From: Solirubrobacter deserti
GTDB taxonomy: Bacteria; Actinomycetota; Thermoleophilia; Solirubrobacterales; Solirubrobacteraceae
DNA length: 64,000 nucleotides
Assembly (NCBI RefSeq): GCF_027587175.1
Contig: NZ_JAPCID010000043.1
Location: 1 to 64,000, forward strand
Direction: 5' to 3'
The position numbers were made by a program, and so were the translations under genes. The notes below the pieces were generated by a model. The model made no database searches and was not told the DNA's origin. It worked only from the letters and a program-made list of their open reading frames with translations. Shown here one piece after another: positions 34,692 to 42,771 of this stretch (its first letter is position 1; every line of letters begins with the position of its first letter).

Positions 34692-35120
34692 TCAGCCGAG
34701 CGACACCTGCTCGCTGCGGTCGACGCCCGAGCCGCGCTCCGGGTCCCGGCCCTTGATGAGCACCCAGTGCTCCGAGACCGTCGCGCGATACAACCGCAGG
34801 AGCGACTCGCCGCGGATCTCGTCCAGCTCCCACCCGCGTCCGTTGTCGCTGCGGGACGCGCGGTCGAACACGTCGATGCCCCGCTGAAGCTCCTCGCCCG
34901 TGAGCTCCTCGGCCATGCCCTTCATGGACACCGCCTGGGCGCCACCGACCGGAACCGACGAATCGAAGATCGAGATCGCCACCTGCGGACGGGCGGCGAG
35001 GTTCAGCGAGTGCTTCGCCGTCGGCGAGGACACCCAGTGAAAGCGCACGTGGTCCCGGAACGCGAACCAGACCGGCGTGACCCAGGGCTCGCCGGTCTCG
35101 AAGACGGTGCCGAGCACCAT
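34692..35120 (-). CDS. PNPOx-like flavin/F420-binding oxidoreductase, N-terminus probably lost
   Basis: 142 residues from the first usable ATG (35120). The split-barrel pattern is visible: LGTVFETGEPWVTPVWFAF, HVRFHWVSSPTAKHSLNL, PQVAISIFDSS and a C-terminal helix/strand. Relatives have about 20-25 more residues before this point, typically ending AEPNRY; here only AANRY precedes ATG in frame before a TGA. The DNA immediately upstream instead encodes the start of a RibD-like reductase in another frame. It may still fold and bind FMN or F420, but the first helix is missing. It is co-directional with the downstream membrane gene. Confidence 0.7.
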   Translation of the reverse strand: MVLGTVFETGEPWVTPVWFAFRDHVRFHWVSSPTAKHSLNLAARPQVAISIFDSSVPVGGAQAVSMKGMAEELTGEELQRGIDVFDRASRSDNGRGWELDEIRGESLLRLYRATVSEHWVLIKGRDPERGSGVDRSEQVSLG

Positions 35121-35134
35121 GTACCGGTTCGCGG

Positions 35135-35244
35135 CTCAGCCACTGGAAGTACTCGGGTCCGCCCATCCCCCACAGCCCCGGCCAGCCCTCGGCGGCCGCG
35201 TAGCCGTCGAGTGAGATGATGAAGTCGACCATCAGGCTTGACAT
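35135..35244 (-). pseudogene. 5' remnant of a RibD/dihydrofolate-reductase-like gene
   Basis: ATG 35244 with AAAGGA nine bases upstream opens a frame reading VDFIISLDGYAAAEGWPG and GPEYFQWLS, the characteristic first 36 residues of small RibD-C-domain reductases. Homology then stops abruptly at the junction with the PNPOx gene. The catalytic and NADPH-binding remainder is absent. A deletion has joined the start of one gene to the body of another, out of frame. Confidence 0.7.
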
Positions 35245-35349
35245 CAGGTCTCGTCCTTTCGCAGGTGTGTCTCTCGCACGGCCTGGAATGACTCGCACAA
35301 CGGCAGCCCCCGACGACCGCCGCTTCGGGAATTACCGAAGCGTCCGGTC

Positions 35350-36366
35350 TCACGCCCGGTCGTAGAGCGCCAGCAGCGCGACCGCGCGGGCTGTTCTGCG
35401 GATGGCGACGTGGCGCCCCTGGCGCATCCGGGTCACCAGGCCCGCGGACTCCAGTGCGGCGAGGTGGTGCGAGACGCCGCTGGGCGTGAGAAAGAGCCGC
35501 TCGGCCAGCGCGCCGGGACTGCGGGCGTCCGCGAGCGCGACGAGCACCGCCGCGCGGGCACTCCCGAGCAGCGCTTCGAGCGAGTCGGGCGCGAGCCGTT
35601 CAGGAGCCTCGGGCGCTCTCGACGGAGGCAGTGCGTAGCGAAGGCTCAACAGCCGCTGACCGTAGTCGTCTCCCCAACTGCCGGCGGGAGCGTCGGCGAA
35701 CAGCGGGACGAGCTGGACCGAGTTGGACACCGTCAATCGTCCCGACTGCTCGGTGTGGCTGGGGAGCACGAGCGCGCCGCGCTCGATGCGTCCCGGCAGC
35801 GCCCGCACGGCGGCCAGCTGGCCGCCGGCGCCGCGGCCGGAGATCGCCTCCAGTTGCTCCACCTCGCGGGCCAGACGATCATGCGCGTTGGCCCACAGCG
35901 GACGGACCTCCGACCAGATCAGCCTCAGCCCGGCGAGGTAGTCCTGGAGCCACCCTGCGGGATCACGATGGAGGTGCATCCATGGGCCCGTGGGTCGCCC
36001 GGCCTGGGCGGCATGCTCGATCGCGAGGCCCAGCTCGTCCGGAGCCGTCACGGCCAGACGCTCGAGCTCCTCGCGCATCGATGCCCGCGGCGCTGCGGCC
36101 AGAAGCGGGTTGGGCGCCCCGTCGCTGGCCATCGAGGTCGGGCGAAACGCCGTGAGGGCGCTGAGCGTCCGCCGAGGCATCGTCCTGCGCAGCAGCCGGC
36201 GCTGCCAGGCCGACAACACCGCTGGGCGGCGCGCCCCGACGAGGTCGCGGACCGCCTCGACCACCGTCGGCATCGGCGACAGGATCGGCTCCAGCTTCGC
36301 ACCGTCCAGGTCGATCAGCCGGACGCGCTGACAGGGCTGGAACCGATCGACCGGCATCGAGCTCAC
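35350..36366 (-). CDS. ArsR-type helix-turn-helix regulator with N-terminal DUF5937-like domain
   Basis: 338 residues from GTG 36366 (ATG at 36357 is an alternative). The DNA-binding domain is C-terminal, about 262-335 (ALLGSARAAVLVALADARSPGAL, LTPSGVSHHLAALESAGLVTRMRQGRHV), an ArsR winged helix without metal-ligand cysteines. The first 250 residues are helical and Arg/Trp-rich, as in the long actinobacterial ArsR regulators with an N-terminal DUF5937-like domain. No divergent target is obvious; the phytase-like gene begins 68 bases away on the other strand. Confidence 0.75.
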   Translation of the reverse strand: MSSMPVDRFQPCQRVRLIDLDGAKLEPILSPMPTVVEAVRDLVGARRPAVLSAWQRRLLRRTMPRRTLSALTAFRPTSMASDGAPNPLLAAAPRASMREELERLAVTAPDELGLAIEHAAQAGRPTGPWMHLHRDPAGWLQDYLAGLRLIWSEVRPLWANAHDRLAREVEQLEAISGRGAGGQLAAVRALPGRIERGALVLPSHTEQSGRLTVSNSVQLVPLFADAPAGSWGDDYGQRLLSLRYALPPSRAPEAPERLAPDSLEALLGSARAAVLVALADARSPGALAERLFLTPSGVSHHLAALESAGLVTRMRQGRHVAIRRTARAVALLALYDRA

Positions 36367-36434
36367 ACGCTACCGGCGTCGGCGCCGCGCAGGTTCACCG
36401 CTCCGTCACGTCACGCGGGCGGCGAAGTGGAAAT

Positions 36435-38507
36435 TTGCGGCGCGTGATCCTCTCGAAGATCCGCGTCGCGGCGGGTGTGCTCGCCGCTGCCGCGATTGCT
36501 GCCTCGCCCGCAACGGCCTCGGCCGACGCCACGCTGCTGAGCGTCAATGACTCGCTGGACAAGACGACGTTCGGCGGGTTCACCGTCGGCGGCCTCTCCG
36601 CGCTCGCCCGCACGAGCGGCAACCAGGCGCTCGCGCTGACCGACAACCAGGGCGCGACCGCCGCCCGCTTCTTCACGCTCCGCCTGCGCGGCGATCGGGT
36701 GCAGACGACGAAGGTCACGACCCTCAAGCGCCCGGACGGCACGCTGTTCACCGGCCAGGACTTCGACGGCGAGGGCCTGGTGGTCGAGGACGAGGGCACG
36801 CTGCTGATCTCGTCCGAGACCGAGCCGGTGATCCGCCGCTTCGACCGCAACGGCGAGCAGCTCGCGCAGCTCAACACGCCGCCGCGGTTCGGCCTCGCGC
36901 CCAACGGCCAGGCCAACACGAACCAGACGTTCGAGGGCCTCACCGCGACCGAGGACGGCGACACGCTGTTCGCCGGCATGGAGGGCCCGCTCAGCGCCGA
37001 CGGCCCCACGCGCAACCGCATCATCCGCTACGACAAGCCGCGCCGCGGCGACTTCATCCCGACCAAGCAGTACGCGTACAAGACCGACGCCAACTTCCTG
37101 GTCACGGAGATCCTCGCCGTCGACGACGAGCGCCTGCTCGTGCTCGAGCGCAGCAACGTGAACGGCCAGTGGGGCATCCGCGTCTACCAGGCCTACCTCG
37201 GCGCCGCGCAGGACGTCAGCAAGGTCGCCGCGCTCGACGACAACAGCCCGTTCCTCTACAAGCGCCTGCTGGTCGACGTCGGCCAGCACACCGACCTCGT
37301 GGACAACATCGAGGCGATGACGCTGGACGGCGACGTCCTGACGCTGCTCAGCGACGACAACTTCAACGCCGCGCAGACCACGCGCGTGTACCGCTTCAAG
37401 GTCAAGCTCAACGCGGAGCCGATCCTCGAGGGCCGCGCGCTGTACCCGGCCACGCAGTACCAGCCGGGCCCGACCTCCGGCAACGTGGGCGTCGGCGCCA
37501 ACAACGGCATCACGCCGCCGTTCCCGGGCCAGCCGATCGTCGGCTTCTCCGGCGCGCTGCGCGACGGTCCCAATCGCTACCTGGCGATGCCCGACAACGG
37601 CTTCGGCACCAAGGGCAACTCGCGTGACTTCCTGCTGCGCGTCTACAAGATCTTCCCGAACTGGAGCACGGGCAAGATCGAGGTCAACGGCTTCCTGAGC
37701 CTGCGCGATCCGGACCGCAAGATCCCGTTCGAGATCGTCAACCAGAAGACGCCCGAGCGCCTGCTGACCGGCGGTGACTTCGACGTCGAGGCGATCGCCC
37801 GCGACCGCAAGGGCGACCTGTGGTTCGGCGAGGAGTTCGGCCCGTACCTGCTGCACACCGACGCCACCGGCAAGGTGCTCGACGCGCCGATCGCGCTGCC
37901 CGGCGCCAAGTCCCCTTCCAGCCCGGACCTCGAGCCCGGCGAGGCCGCGACCATCCAGGGCAGCCGCGGCTGGGAGGCCGTCGCCTCCAGCCCGGACGGC
38001 CGCACGCTGTACCCGATCGTCGAAGGTCCGCGCCTGGACGACCCGGAGAAGCAGCGCCGCTTCATCTACGAGTTCGACGTCGCGAGCAAGCGCTACACAG
38101 GCCGCCAGTGGCAGCTGAAGGCGGACGGCCCGACGCTGCAGATCGGCGACGCGATGGCGGTCGGCGAGCGCGAGCTGATCATCATCGAGCGCGACGACTT
38201 CGAGGGCACCGAGGCGCGCATCAAGAACATCGTCAAGATCGACCTCGACGAGGTCGGCGCCGACGGCTACGTGAAGAAGACGCACGTGCTGGACCTGCTG
38301 CGCATCCGCGACCCGTTCGGCATCGGCGGGCTCGGCGATCCGTTCCGCTACCCGCTGCAGTCGATCGAGGTCGCGGTCCCGGTCGGCAAGGACCAGCTGT
38401 TCGTCGTCAACGACAACAACTTCCCGGATTCCGACGGCCGCGTCACCGGCAAGGTGGACGACGTCGAGGCCATTCTGATCCACGTCCCAGGGGGATGGGA
38501 GGACTGA
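36435..38507 (+). CDS. Secreted esterase-like phytase (double propeller)
   Basis: 690 residues from TTG 36435 (GTG 36444 is an alternative; neither has a strong ribosome-binding site). A signal peptide ends near residue 30 (ATASA). Two copies of the phytase-like beta-propeller family follow, about 35-350 and 365-690. Repeated blades include TGQDFDGEGLVVED, TFEGLTATEDGD, GGDFDVEAIARDRKGDLWFGEEFG and GWEAVASSPDG. Family members hydrolyse phosphoesters such as phytate, though several have only esterase activity shown. The stop TGA is immediately followed by the ATG of a broken phospholipase C gene, so the original operon fits extracellular phosphate scavenging. Confidence 0.78.
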   Translation: MRRVILSKIRVAAGVLAAAAIAASPATASADATLLSVNDSLDKTTFGGFTVGGLSALARTSGNQALALTDNQGATAARFFTLRLRGDRVQTTKVTTLKRPDGTLFTGQDFDGEGLVVEDEGTLLISSETEPVIRRFDRNGEQLAQLNTPPRFGLAPNGQANTNQTFEGLTATEDGDTLFAGMEGPLSADGPTRNRIIRYDKPRRGDFIPTKQYAYKTDANFLVTEILAVDDERLLVLERSNVNGQWGIRVYQAYLGAAQDVSKVAALDDNSPFLYKRLLVDVGQHTDLVDNIEAMTLDGDVLTLLSDDNFNAAQTTRVYRFKVKLNAEPILEGRALYPATQYQPGPTSGNVGVGANNGITPPFPGQPIVGFSGALRDGPNRYLAMPDNGFGTKGNSRDFLLRVYKIFPNWSTGKIEVNGFLSLRDPDRKIPFEIVNQKTPERLLTGGDFDVEAIARDRKGDLWFGEEFGPYLLHTDATGKVLDAPIALPGAKSPSSPDLEPGEAATIQGSRGWEAVASSPDGRTLYPIVEGPRLDDPEKQRRFIYEFDVASKRYTGRQWQLKADGPTLQIGDAMAVGERELIIIERDDFEGTEARIKNIVKIDLDEVGADGYVKKTHVLDLLRIRDPFGIGGLGDPFRYPLQSIEVAVPVGKDQLFVVNDNNFPDSDGRVTGKVDDVEAILIHVPGGWED

Positions 38508-38754
38508 ATGCCTGAGACCCCCCGGCGGCAGCTCGTCGGAGCTGCCGCCGCGGGGGCGGCGCTGTCGCTGCTGCCCCGTTCGCTGCACGAGGCCATGGCC
38601 CAGCCCATGCGTCCCGGCGGCTGAAGGCGATCGCCACCCGCTCGAGCTGCGCAACGGCAAGGCGATCTTCGCCCAGCCGTCGCCGGGCGGCGACGTGCTG
38701 CCGTTCTCGGAGCGCGCGCCGCCCCGGCTCGGAGCTGCCCTCAGATCTGGTTGA
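38508..38754 (+). pseudogene. Collapsed phospholipase C / phosphoesterase gene
   Basis: ATG 38508 follows the phytase stop directly, with GGGAGG upstream. The first 38 codons encode a Tat leader and MAQPMRPGG, the usual opening of secreted phosphocholine-type phospholipases C. A single-base loss then converts the expected GG-LKAI into a stop (TGA 38622). In the +1 frame from 38635 the protein resumes at HPLELRNGKAIFAQPSPGG and VLPFS, which in intact enzymes lies dozens of residues later, after the catalytic QENRSFDHY block. The rest of the gene is gone, cut off by the convergent SDR gene. Non-functional. Confidence 0.75.
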
Positions 38755-39490
38755 CCCCGCCGTCGACATACACGTTGGCGCCGAGCATGAAGCTGCTGTC
38801 GGAGGAGGCGAGGAAGGCCACGACGCCCGCCATCTCGTCGAAGTGCGCGGTACGGCCGATGGGCAGGGCGGCCGCCAGGCTCTCGTTATAGGCGGCGATG
38901 TTCTCCGCTCCGACGAGCTCGGCGACCCCGGAGGTGTCGGTCGGACCGGGGGAGATCGCGTTGACCCGGACGCCTCGGTCCTTGAGCTCGTTCGCCCAGG
39001 TGCGCGCGAAGCTCCGCAGCGCCGCCTTGGATGCCGCGTAGGCGCCCATGGTCGCGGCGCCTCGCTCGGCGGAGGTCGATGCGTTGATGATCACGGACGC
39101 ACCCTCGTTGAGGAGGGGGATCGCCTTCTGCACCGTGAACACGGTGCCGATGACGTTGATGCCGAAGATGTGGTCGAGGTGCTCGGGCGTGGTTTCGTCG
39201 ATCGTCGCGAAGGACGCGACGCCCGCGTTGGCGAACAGGACGTCGAGTCCCCGGCCGTGAGCGGCGACCGCGTCGTAGAGGCGATCGAGATCAGCCGGGT
39301 TGGTGATGTCGCCGGGGACCGACGTGACGTTGCGGCCGATCGCCGCCACGGCGTCCTTGAGCTCGTTCTCGCGGCGTCCGGTGATGAAGACGTGCGCCCC
39401 CTCATTGACCAGCCGCGCGGCGGTCGCGCGACCGATCCCCTTCGTTCCGCCTCCGGTGACAACTGCGGTCTTGCCTTCGAACCGGTTCAT
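38741..39490 (-). CDS. SDR-family NAD(P)-dependent oxidoreductase
   Basis: 249 residues from ATG 39490, with AAGGAG five bases upstream; the longer open frame runs through the operator and regulator gene. Cofactor loop TGGGTKGIG is at about 12-20, and the NAG motif is in LFANAGVA. Catalytic Ser is in INASTS and Tyr-x-x-x-Lys in YAASKAAL. The C-terminal PGPTDT and YVDGGVNQI are typical of classical SDRs. It reduces or oxidises a small carbonyl or alcohol, probably with NADP(H). It is divergent from a TetR regulator through two palindromes. Confidence 0.9.
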   Translation of the reverse strand: MNRFEGKTAVVTGGGTKGIGRATAARLVNEGAHVFITGRRENELKDAVAAIGRNVTSVPGDITNPADLDRLYDAVAAHGRGLDVLFANAGVASFATIDETTPEHLDHIFGINVIGTVFTVQKAIPLLNEGASVIINASTSAERGAATMGAYAASKAALRSFARTWANELKDRGVRVNAISPGPTDTSGVAELVGAENIAAYNESLAAALPIGRTAHFDEMAGVVAFLASSDSSFMLGANVYVDGGVNQI

Positions 39491-39506
39491 TCTGACTCCT
39501 TGCAGA

Positions 39507-39556
39507 TTTCGGCATCGATCGATGCCGAAACGACCGTAGCACTTGTGCAACGGTCG
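39507..39556. promoter_or_regulatory. Two palindromic operators between SDR and TetR genes
   Basis: 39507-39530 is a perfect 24-base palindrome with arm TTTCGGCATCGA. 39531-39556 is a second quasi-palindrome: CGACCGT and ACGGTCG outer arms with inner GCAC-TT-GTGC, and only the two bases between the arms unpaired. They are directly adjacent. TetR dimers bind such sites, so the pair probably allows control of both promoters. Confidence 0.75.
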
Positions 39557-39582
39557 CTGCCGAATTGGGTAGGCTGGAGCGT

Positions 39583-40182
39583 GTGGAACCCCCGAAACGA
39601 GGCCGGCCGCGCAGCTTCGATCTCGAAGTGGCGCTGGAGAAGGCGCTTGACGTGTTCTGGGAGCACGGATATGAAGGCGCGAGCATCGCGTCGCTGACCG
39701 AGGCCATGGGCATCTCCGGCAAGAGCCTGTACGCGGCGTTCGGGAGCAAGGAAGAGCTGTTCCTCGCGGTCCTGCAGCGCTACGAGCAGGGCCCCGGCGC
39801 CTACGCGCGCAAGTCGGTCCTGGCTCCGACGGCGCGCGAGGTCGCGAGGACCTATCTCGAAGGCGCCGTGCGCGCGGGCACCCAACCCGGCCGGCCCGCG
39901 GGCTGCCTCGGCGTCCGCGCCGCACTCGCCGTCGGCGTCACCGGCCAAGCCGTGCAGGCCATCCTCACGGACTGGCGGGCCGCGAACCACGCCGCACTGC
40001 GCGAACGATTCCAGCGCGCCATCGACGAAGGCGACCTCCCGGCGGACGCCGACCCCGAGATCATCGCCCGGTACCTCACGACCGTCGCCGACGGCGTGTC
40101 CGTGCAGGCGACCGGCGGGGCATCCGCGAAAGCCCTTCAGCGCGTGGTCGACGTGGCGCTGCTGCACTGGCCACCGGCGTGA
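39583..40182 (+). CDS. TetR-family transcriptional regulator (AcrR/YxaF type)
   Basis: 199 residues from GTG 39583, with GGAG just upstream; TTG 39565 is in frame but lacks support. Residues 8-58 are the HTH (GRPRSFDLEVALEKALDVFWEHGYEG, ISGKSLYAAFGSKEELF). The ligand domain follows, with PAGCLGVRAALAVG. The sequence style matches regulators divergent from SDR enzymes that respond to electrophiles or aromatic compounds. It most likely represses the SDR gene and itself. Confidence 0.87.
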   Translation: MEPPKRGRPRSFDLEVALEKALDVFWEHGYEGASIASLTEAMGISGKSLYAAFGSKEELFLAVLQRYEQGPGAYARKSVLAPTAREVARTYLEGAVRAGTQPGRPAGCLGVRAALAVGVTGQAVQAILTDWRAANHAALRERFQRAIDEGDLPADADPEIIARYLTTVADGVSVQATGGASAKALQRVVDVALLHWPPA

Positions 40183-40189
40183 CCGACTG

Positions 40190-40485
40190 CGCGGGGCCGG
40201 TTATCCGAGGCGCCGTGTCGTCATAGTGCGGCAGGGCATACAGGTCCCACCACGGATCGAGCGTCACACCAGCGATCGACTCATAGAGTGAACCCGGTTG
40301 CTCCGACCACTCGGGTGAGCAGAGCGCCGCCAACTATCGCCGACAGTGCCCGATGTCGATCGCGCGCGCTCCGCGATGGAGTTCCAGTCGGTCAGCCTCG
40401 TGATTCTCCCGCGCGACCACAGCAGATTAACCGTCAGAAAGTCACCATGCACAAAGACGGCAGTGTCGTTTGGTGGCGGCACCCC
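40190..40485 (-). pseudogene. Frameshifted aminoglycoside phosphotransferase-family (APH) remnant
   Basis: One minus-strand frame contains the APH catalytic loop HGDFLTVNLLWSRGRITRLTDW (His-Gly-Asp, Asn, and a DxW-type motif). Homology continues in a second frame as RAIDIGHCRR, an in-frame TAG, then LAALCSPEWSEQPGSLYE and PWWDLYALPHYDD, which is the APH C-terminal part. A frameshift plus a stop, and the lack of the N-terminal lobe, show it is dead. The stretch is visibly less GC-rich than its neighbours, hinting at foreign origin. Confidence 0.7.
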
Positions 40486-40635
40486 TCACCAGGGTTGACG
40501 TTCTCCTGCTCCAAGCTCCCCTGCAGATCCAGCCCGGCGGGATGGTGCCGTGCCCTGTTGGCACTTTGTTGCTCTGAAGGAAGCGGGACAGGCCGCGACC
40601 CGCGCCACAACGCCGTTCGCCGTGTGCGGCCAGCT

Positions 40636-40650
40636 TTACCTCGGAGGTAA
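40636..40650. promoter_or_regulatory. Orphan operator-like palindrome
   Basis: TTACCTC-G-GAGGTAA is a perfect 15-base palindrome, 36 bases upstream of the DUF1330 gene and just beyond the dead APH gene. No dedicated regulator lies beside it; it may serve DUF1330 or be left over from the lost gene. Confidence 0.5.
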
Positions 40651-40686
40651 TTGTAGGGGCACGCCGCATCCGGCAGCCTCCTGCGC

Positions 40687-41022
40687 ATGCCCAAGACTTA
40701 CGCCATCGCGCACCTGCAAGACGTCCGGATGGGCCCGGAGATCGCCGAGTATCTGGGCCGCATCGACGAGACGCTCGAGCCGTTCGACGGCCGGTTCCTC
40801 GTGCACGGCATGCGGCACGAGGTCCTTGAGGGCGAATGGCCCGGCGACCTCGTCATCATCGAGTTTCCCGACCGCGCCCGCGCCGAGGCGTGGTACTCGT
40901 CGGAGCGCTATCAGCAGATCCTCCCGCTGCGCGTCCGCAACTCCGACAGCAACGCGATCATCATCGACGGCAACGCGGACGACCACCGCGGCGCAGACCT
41001 CCTGGCCGAGCTGTCCGGCTGA
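40687..41022 (+). CDS. DUF1330-family protein
   Basis: 111 residues. The ferredoxin-like DUF1330 pattern is clear: a strand TYAIAHLQDVRM, helix EIAEYLGRIDETLEPFDGRFLVHG, then DLVIIEFPDRARAEAWYSSERYQQILPLR and SNAIIIDG. These are small cytoplasmic dimers resembling Dabb/antibiotic-monooxygenase folds; the reaction is unknown. It stands alone, downstream of a palindromic operator. Confidence 0.85.
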   Translation: MPKTYAIAHLQDVRMGPEIAEYLGRIDETLEPFDGRFLVHGMRHEVLEGEWPGDLVIIEFPDRARAEAWYSSERYQQILPLRVRNSDSNAIIIDGNADDHRGADLLAELSG

Positions 41023-41050
41023 GCGGAGGAATCCCGGAGCTCGCGGCGGC

Positions 41051-41299
41051 CTAGCCGGAAGCCGCGCGGTTGACCCGCCGCGCGACCACCGCCCACGCGA
41101 CCAGGGCGGCGCACACCGCCCAGAAACCGACGACCTCCCAGCCTTCGGGCAGCAGGTAAATGCCCTCTCGGCCGGCGAGTATCAACGCGACCAACCCGTA
41201 CCAGAGCCCGAGCTCGCGGTACTGGCGCCGCCGGAGGCGATAGATCGTCGCGGCGACCGCGAGCACCGCGATGAACGCATAGAACGCGACGTCGATCAT
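41051..41299 (-). CDS. Small membrane protein, two to three helices
   Basis: 82 residues: helix at about 4-20 (AFYAFIAVLAVAATIY), a basic loop RLRRRQYRE, helix at about 30-45 (LWYGLVALILAG), and helix at about 54-73 (VVGFWAVCAALVAWAVVA), ending in basic residues. Unknown function; monocistronic. Confidence 0.55.
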   Translation of the reverse strand: MIDVAFYAFIAVLAVAATIYRLRRRQYRELGLWYGLVALILAGREGIYLLPEGWEVVGFWAVCAALVAWAVVARRVNRAASG

Positions 41300-41356
41300 G
41301 GCCGAGGCAGCCTACTGAGCCGAGAAGTGATCGCGTCCGTGGCGCCGGAATTCGCG

Positions 41357-41944
41357 TCAGCCGAGGGCCCGACCGGCCTGCAGCGTCATCAGCGCCTCGA
41401 GCGCCGCGATGTGCACGTCCATCGCCGCGTCGACCCGCTCGACCTCGCGCGTGGCGAGCAGGTCGAGCAGCAGCCCGCGCGTCACCGCGATCCCCAGGCG
41501 CGCGGCCGCGTCGCTGTCCCGGAAGCCGAGTTGCCGGAAGATCGACGCCGCCGGCTCGAGCCAGCCGTCGATGATCCCGTCCAGCAGCGCCGTGGTGCCC
41601 GGGCGGCCCTGCAGCGCCTGGCCGTAGAGCTCGAAGAACAACCGCTCGTTCGCCCACAGCGCCTGGTGGGAGATGTGCTTCCACCAGGCGCGCATCGCGT
41701 CGCCCGGGGAGGCGGCGGGGTCCGGCGGCACGACCGTGTCGAGCAGCGCGCGCTGCCGCGCCTCCACCTCCTGCACGACCGCGACGAGCAGGCCCTCGCG
41801 CCCACCGAAGTGGTGGATGAGCATGCGGTGGCTGGACCCGATCGCGGCCGCCAGCTCGCGCAGCGACAGGTCGCTGACGCCGCGCTGGGCGATGTGGTCG
41901 ATCACCGCGTCCAGCAGCCGCTGCCTGGGGTTGACGCCTGCCAT
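41357..41944 (-). CDS. TetR-family transcriptional regulator
   Basis: 195 residues from ATG 41944 (a TTG two codons upstream is less likely). Residues 5-50 form the HTH (RQRLLDAVIDHIAQRGVSDLSLREL, GSSHRMLIHHFGGREGLL). The helical ligand domain includes WWKHISHQALWANERLFFELYGQ. It is divergent from an SRPBCC protein whose start codon overlaps the operator palindrome, so autoregulation and repression of that gene are expected. Confidence 0.87.
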   Translation of the reverse strand: MAGVNPRQRLLDAVIDHIAQRGVSDLSLRELAAAIGSSHRMLIHHFGGREGLLVAVVQEVEARQRALLDTVVPPDPAASPGDAMRAWWKHISHQALWANERLFFELYGQALQGRPGTTALLDGIIDGWLEPAASIFRQLGFRDSDAAARLGIAVTRGLLLDLLATREVERVDAAMDVHIAALEALMTLQAGRALG

Positions 41945-41952
41945 GGCCAAAG

Positions 41953-41968
41953 TGTACCGTGTGGTACA
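41953..41968. promoter_or_regulatory. TetR operator-like inverted repeat
   Basis: TGTACC (41953-41958) and GGTACA (41963-41968) flank GTGT. The right arm runs into the ATG of the SRPBCC gene, and the site is 9 bases from the regulator's own start. Binding would block both transcription and, for a leaderless message, the very start site. Confidence 0.65.
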
Positions 41969-42429
41969 TGTCCTCCCCAGTCACTGTCTCCGTCGACGTC
42001 CCGCAGCCCCGCTCGGACGTTTACGCCTACCTCGACGTGATGGCCAACCACGAAGCCTTCACCGACCACCTGCTCACCGAGTGGAAGGTGTCCGGCCCGG
42101 CCACGGGCGTCGGCGCGAAGGCCAAAGTCGTCACCAAGGCGGGCGGCATGACCGACCACGCCGAGATCGAGGTCATCGAAGTCGAGCCCGGACGCATGAT
42201 CCGCGAGCGCAACAAGGGCTCGAAGGGGCGCAGGGTCGCCACGGGCACCTACGTCCTCAGCGATCTGCCGGATGGCGGCACGCACATCGAGTTCACGTTC
42301 GCGTTCGAGCAGGTGCCGGCGTTCGAGAAGCCGCTCGTCCCGCTCATGCGGCGCATGATCCGCAAGGGCAACGAGCGCGCGATGGAGCGCCTCGCCGAGC
42401 AGCTTGCCGGGGTGCCCGCCGCCGCGTAG
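41968..42429 (+). CDS. SRPBCC-family (polyketide cyclase/START-like) protein
   Basis: 153 residues from ATG 41968; GTG 41959 would add three residues. The SRPBCC fold pattern is present: TVSVDVPQPRSDVYAYLDVMANHEAF, a hydrophobic-cavity sheet (GRMIRERNKGSKGRRVATGTY) and the long C-terminal helix FEKPLVPLMRRMIRKGNERAMERL. These proteins bind or cyclise hydrophobic ligands. Its divergent TetR partner suggests a ligand-response pair. Confidence 0.8.
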   Translation: MSSPVTVSVDVPQPRSDVYAYLDVMANHEAFTDHLLTEWKVSGPATGVGAKAKVVTKAGGMTDHAEIEVIEVEPGRMIRERNKGSKGRRVATGTYVLSDLPDGGTHIEFTFAFEQVPAFEKPLVPLMRRMIRKGNERAMERLAEQLAGVPAAA

Positions 42430-42445
42430 GTGAGACGATCCCCGC

Positions 42446-42771
42446 ATGGGGATCACGTGGCCCGCCGTCGCCTTGTCGCCGACGCTCGCGGCGCCCGCCG
42501 AGCTGACGTTCAGGTCGGACGGCGTGCTCTTCGGCCTGAAGGTGGACGGCAGCGGCCGAGCGCCGCTGGTCGCGAAGCCCAAGGCGAGTTCATGAGCGAC
42601 GCGGCGTGGGCGCCGGACGGGACGTCGCTGCTGTTCGCGCGCTTCACGATCACGGAGACGAAGCTCAGCAGCGAGATCGTCATGCGCGACGCCGCGTCCG
42701 GTGCCGACGGGCTCCTCGTCACCCAGGACGGCGGCCCGCGGCTCGCCTCGATGACCACCCCGTCCTACTGA
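42446..42771 (+). pseudogene. Frameshifted, truncated PD40/TolB-like propeller gene
   Basis: Frame 1 from ATG 42446 gives 49 codons ending LFGLKVDGSGRAPLVAKPK, then a stop at 42593. The next frame carries on with GEFMSDAAWAPDGTSLLFAR, a textbook PD40 blade, and stops at 42769-42771 after only about two blades. The split at about 42585 and early end show a decayed beta-propeller gene. The final TGA overlaps the ATG of the YceI gene. Confidence 0.65.
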
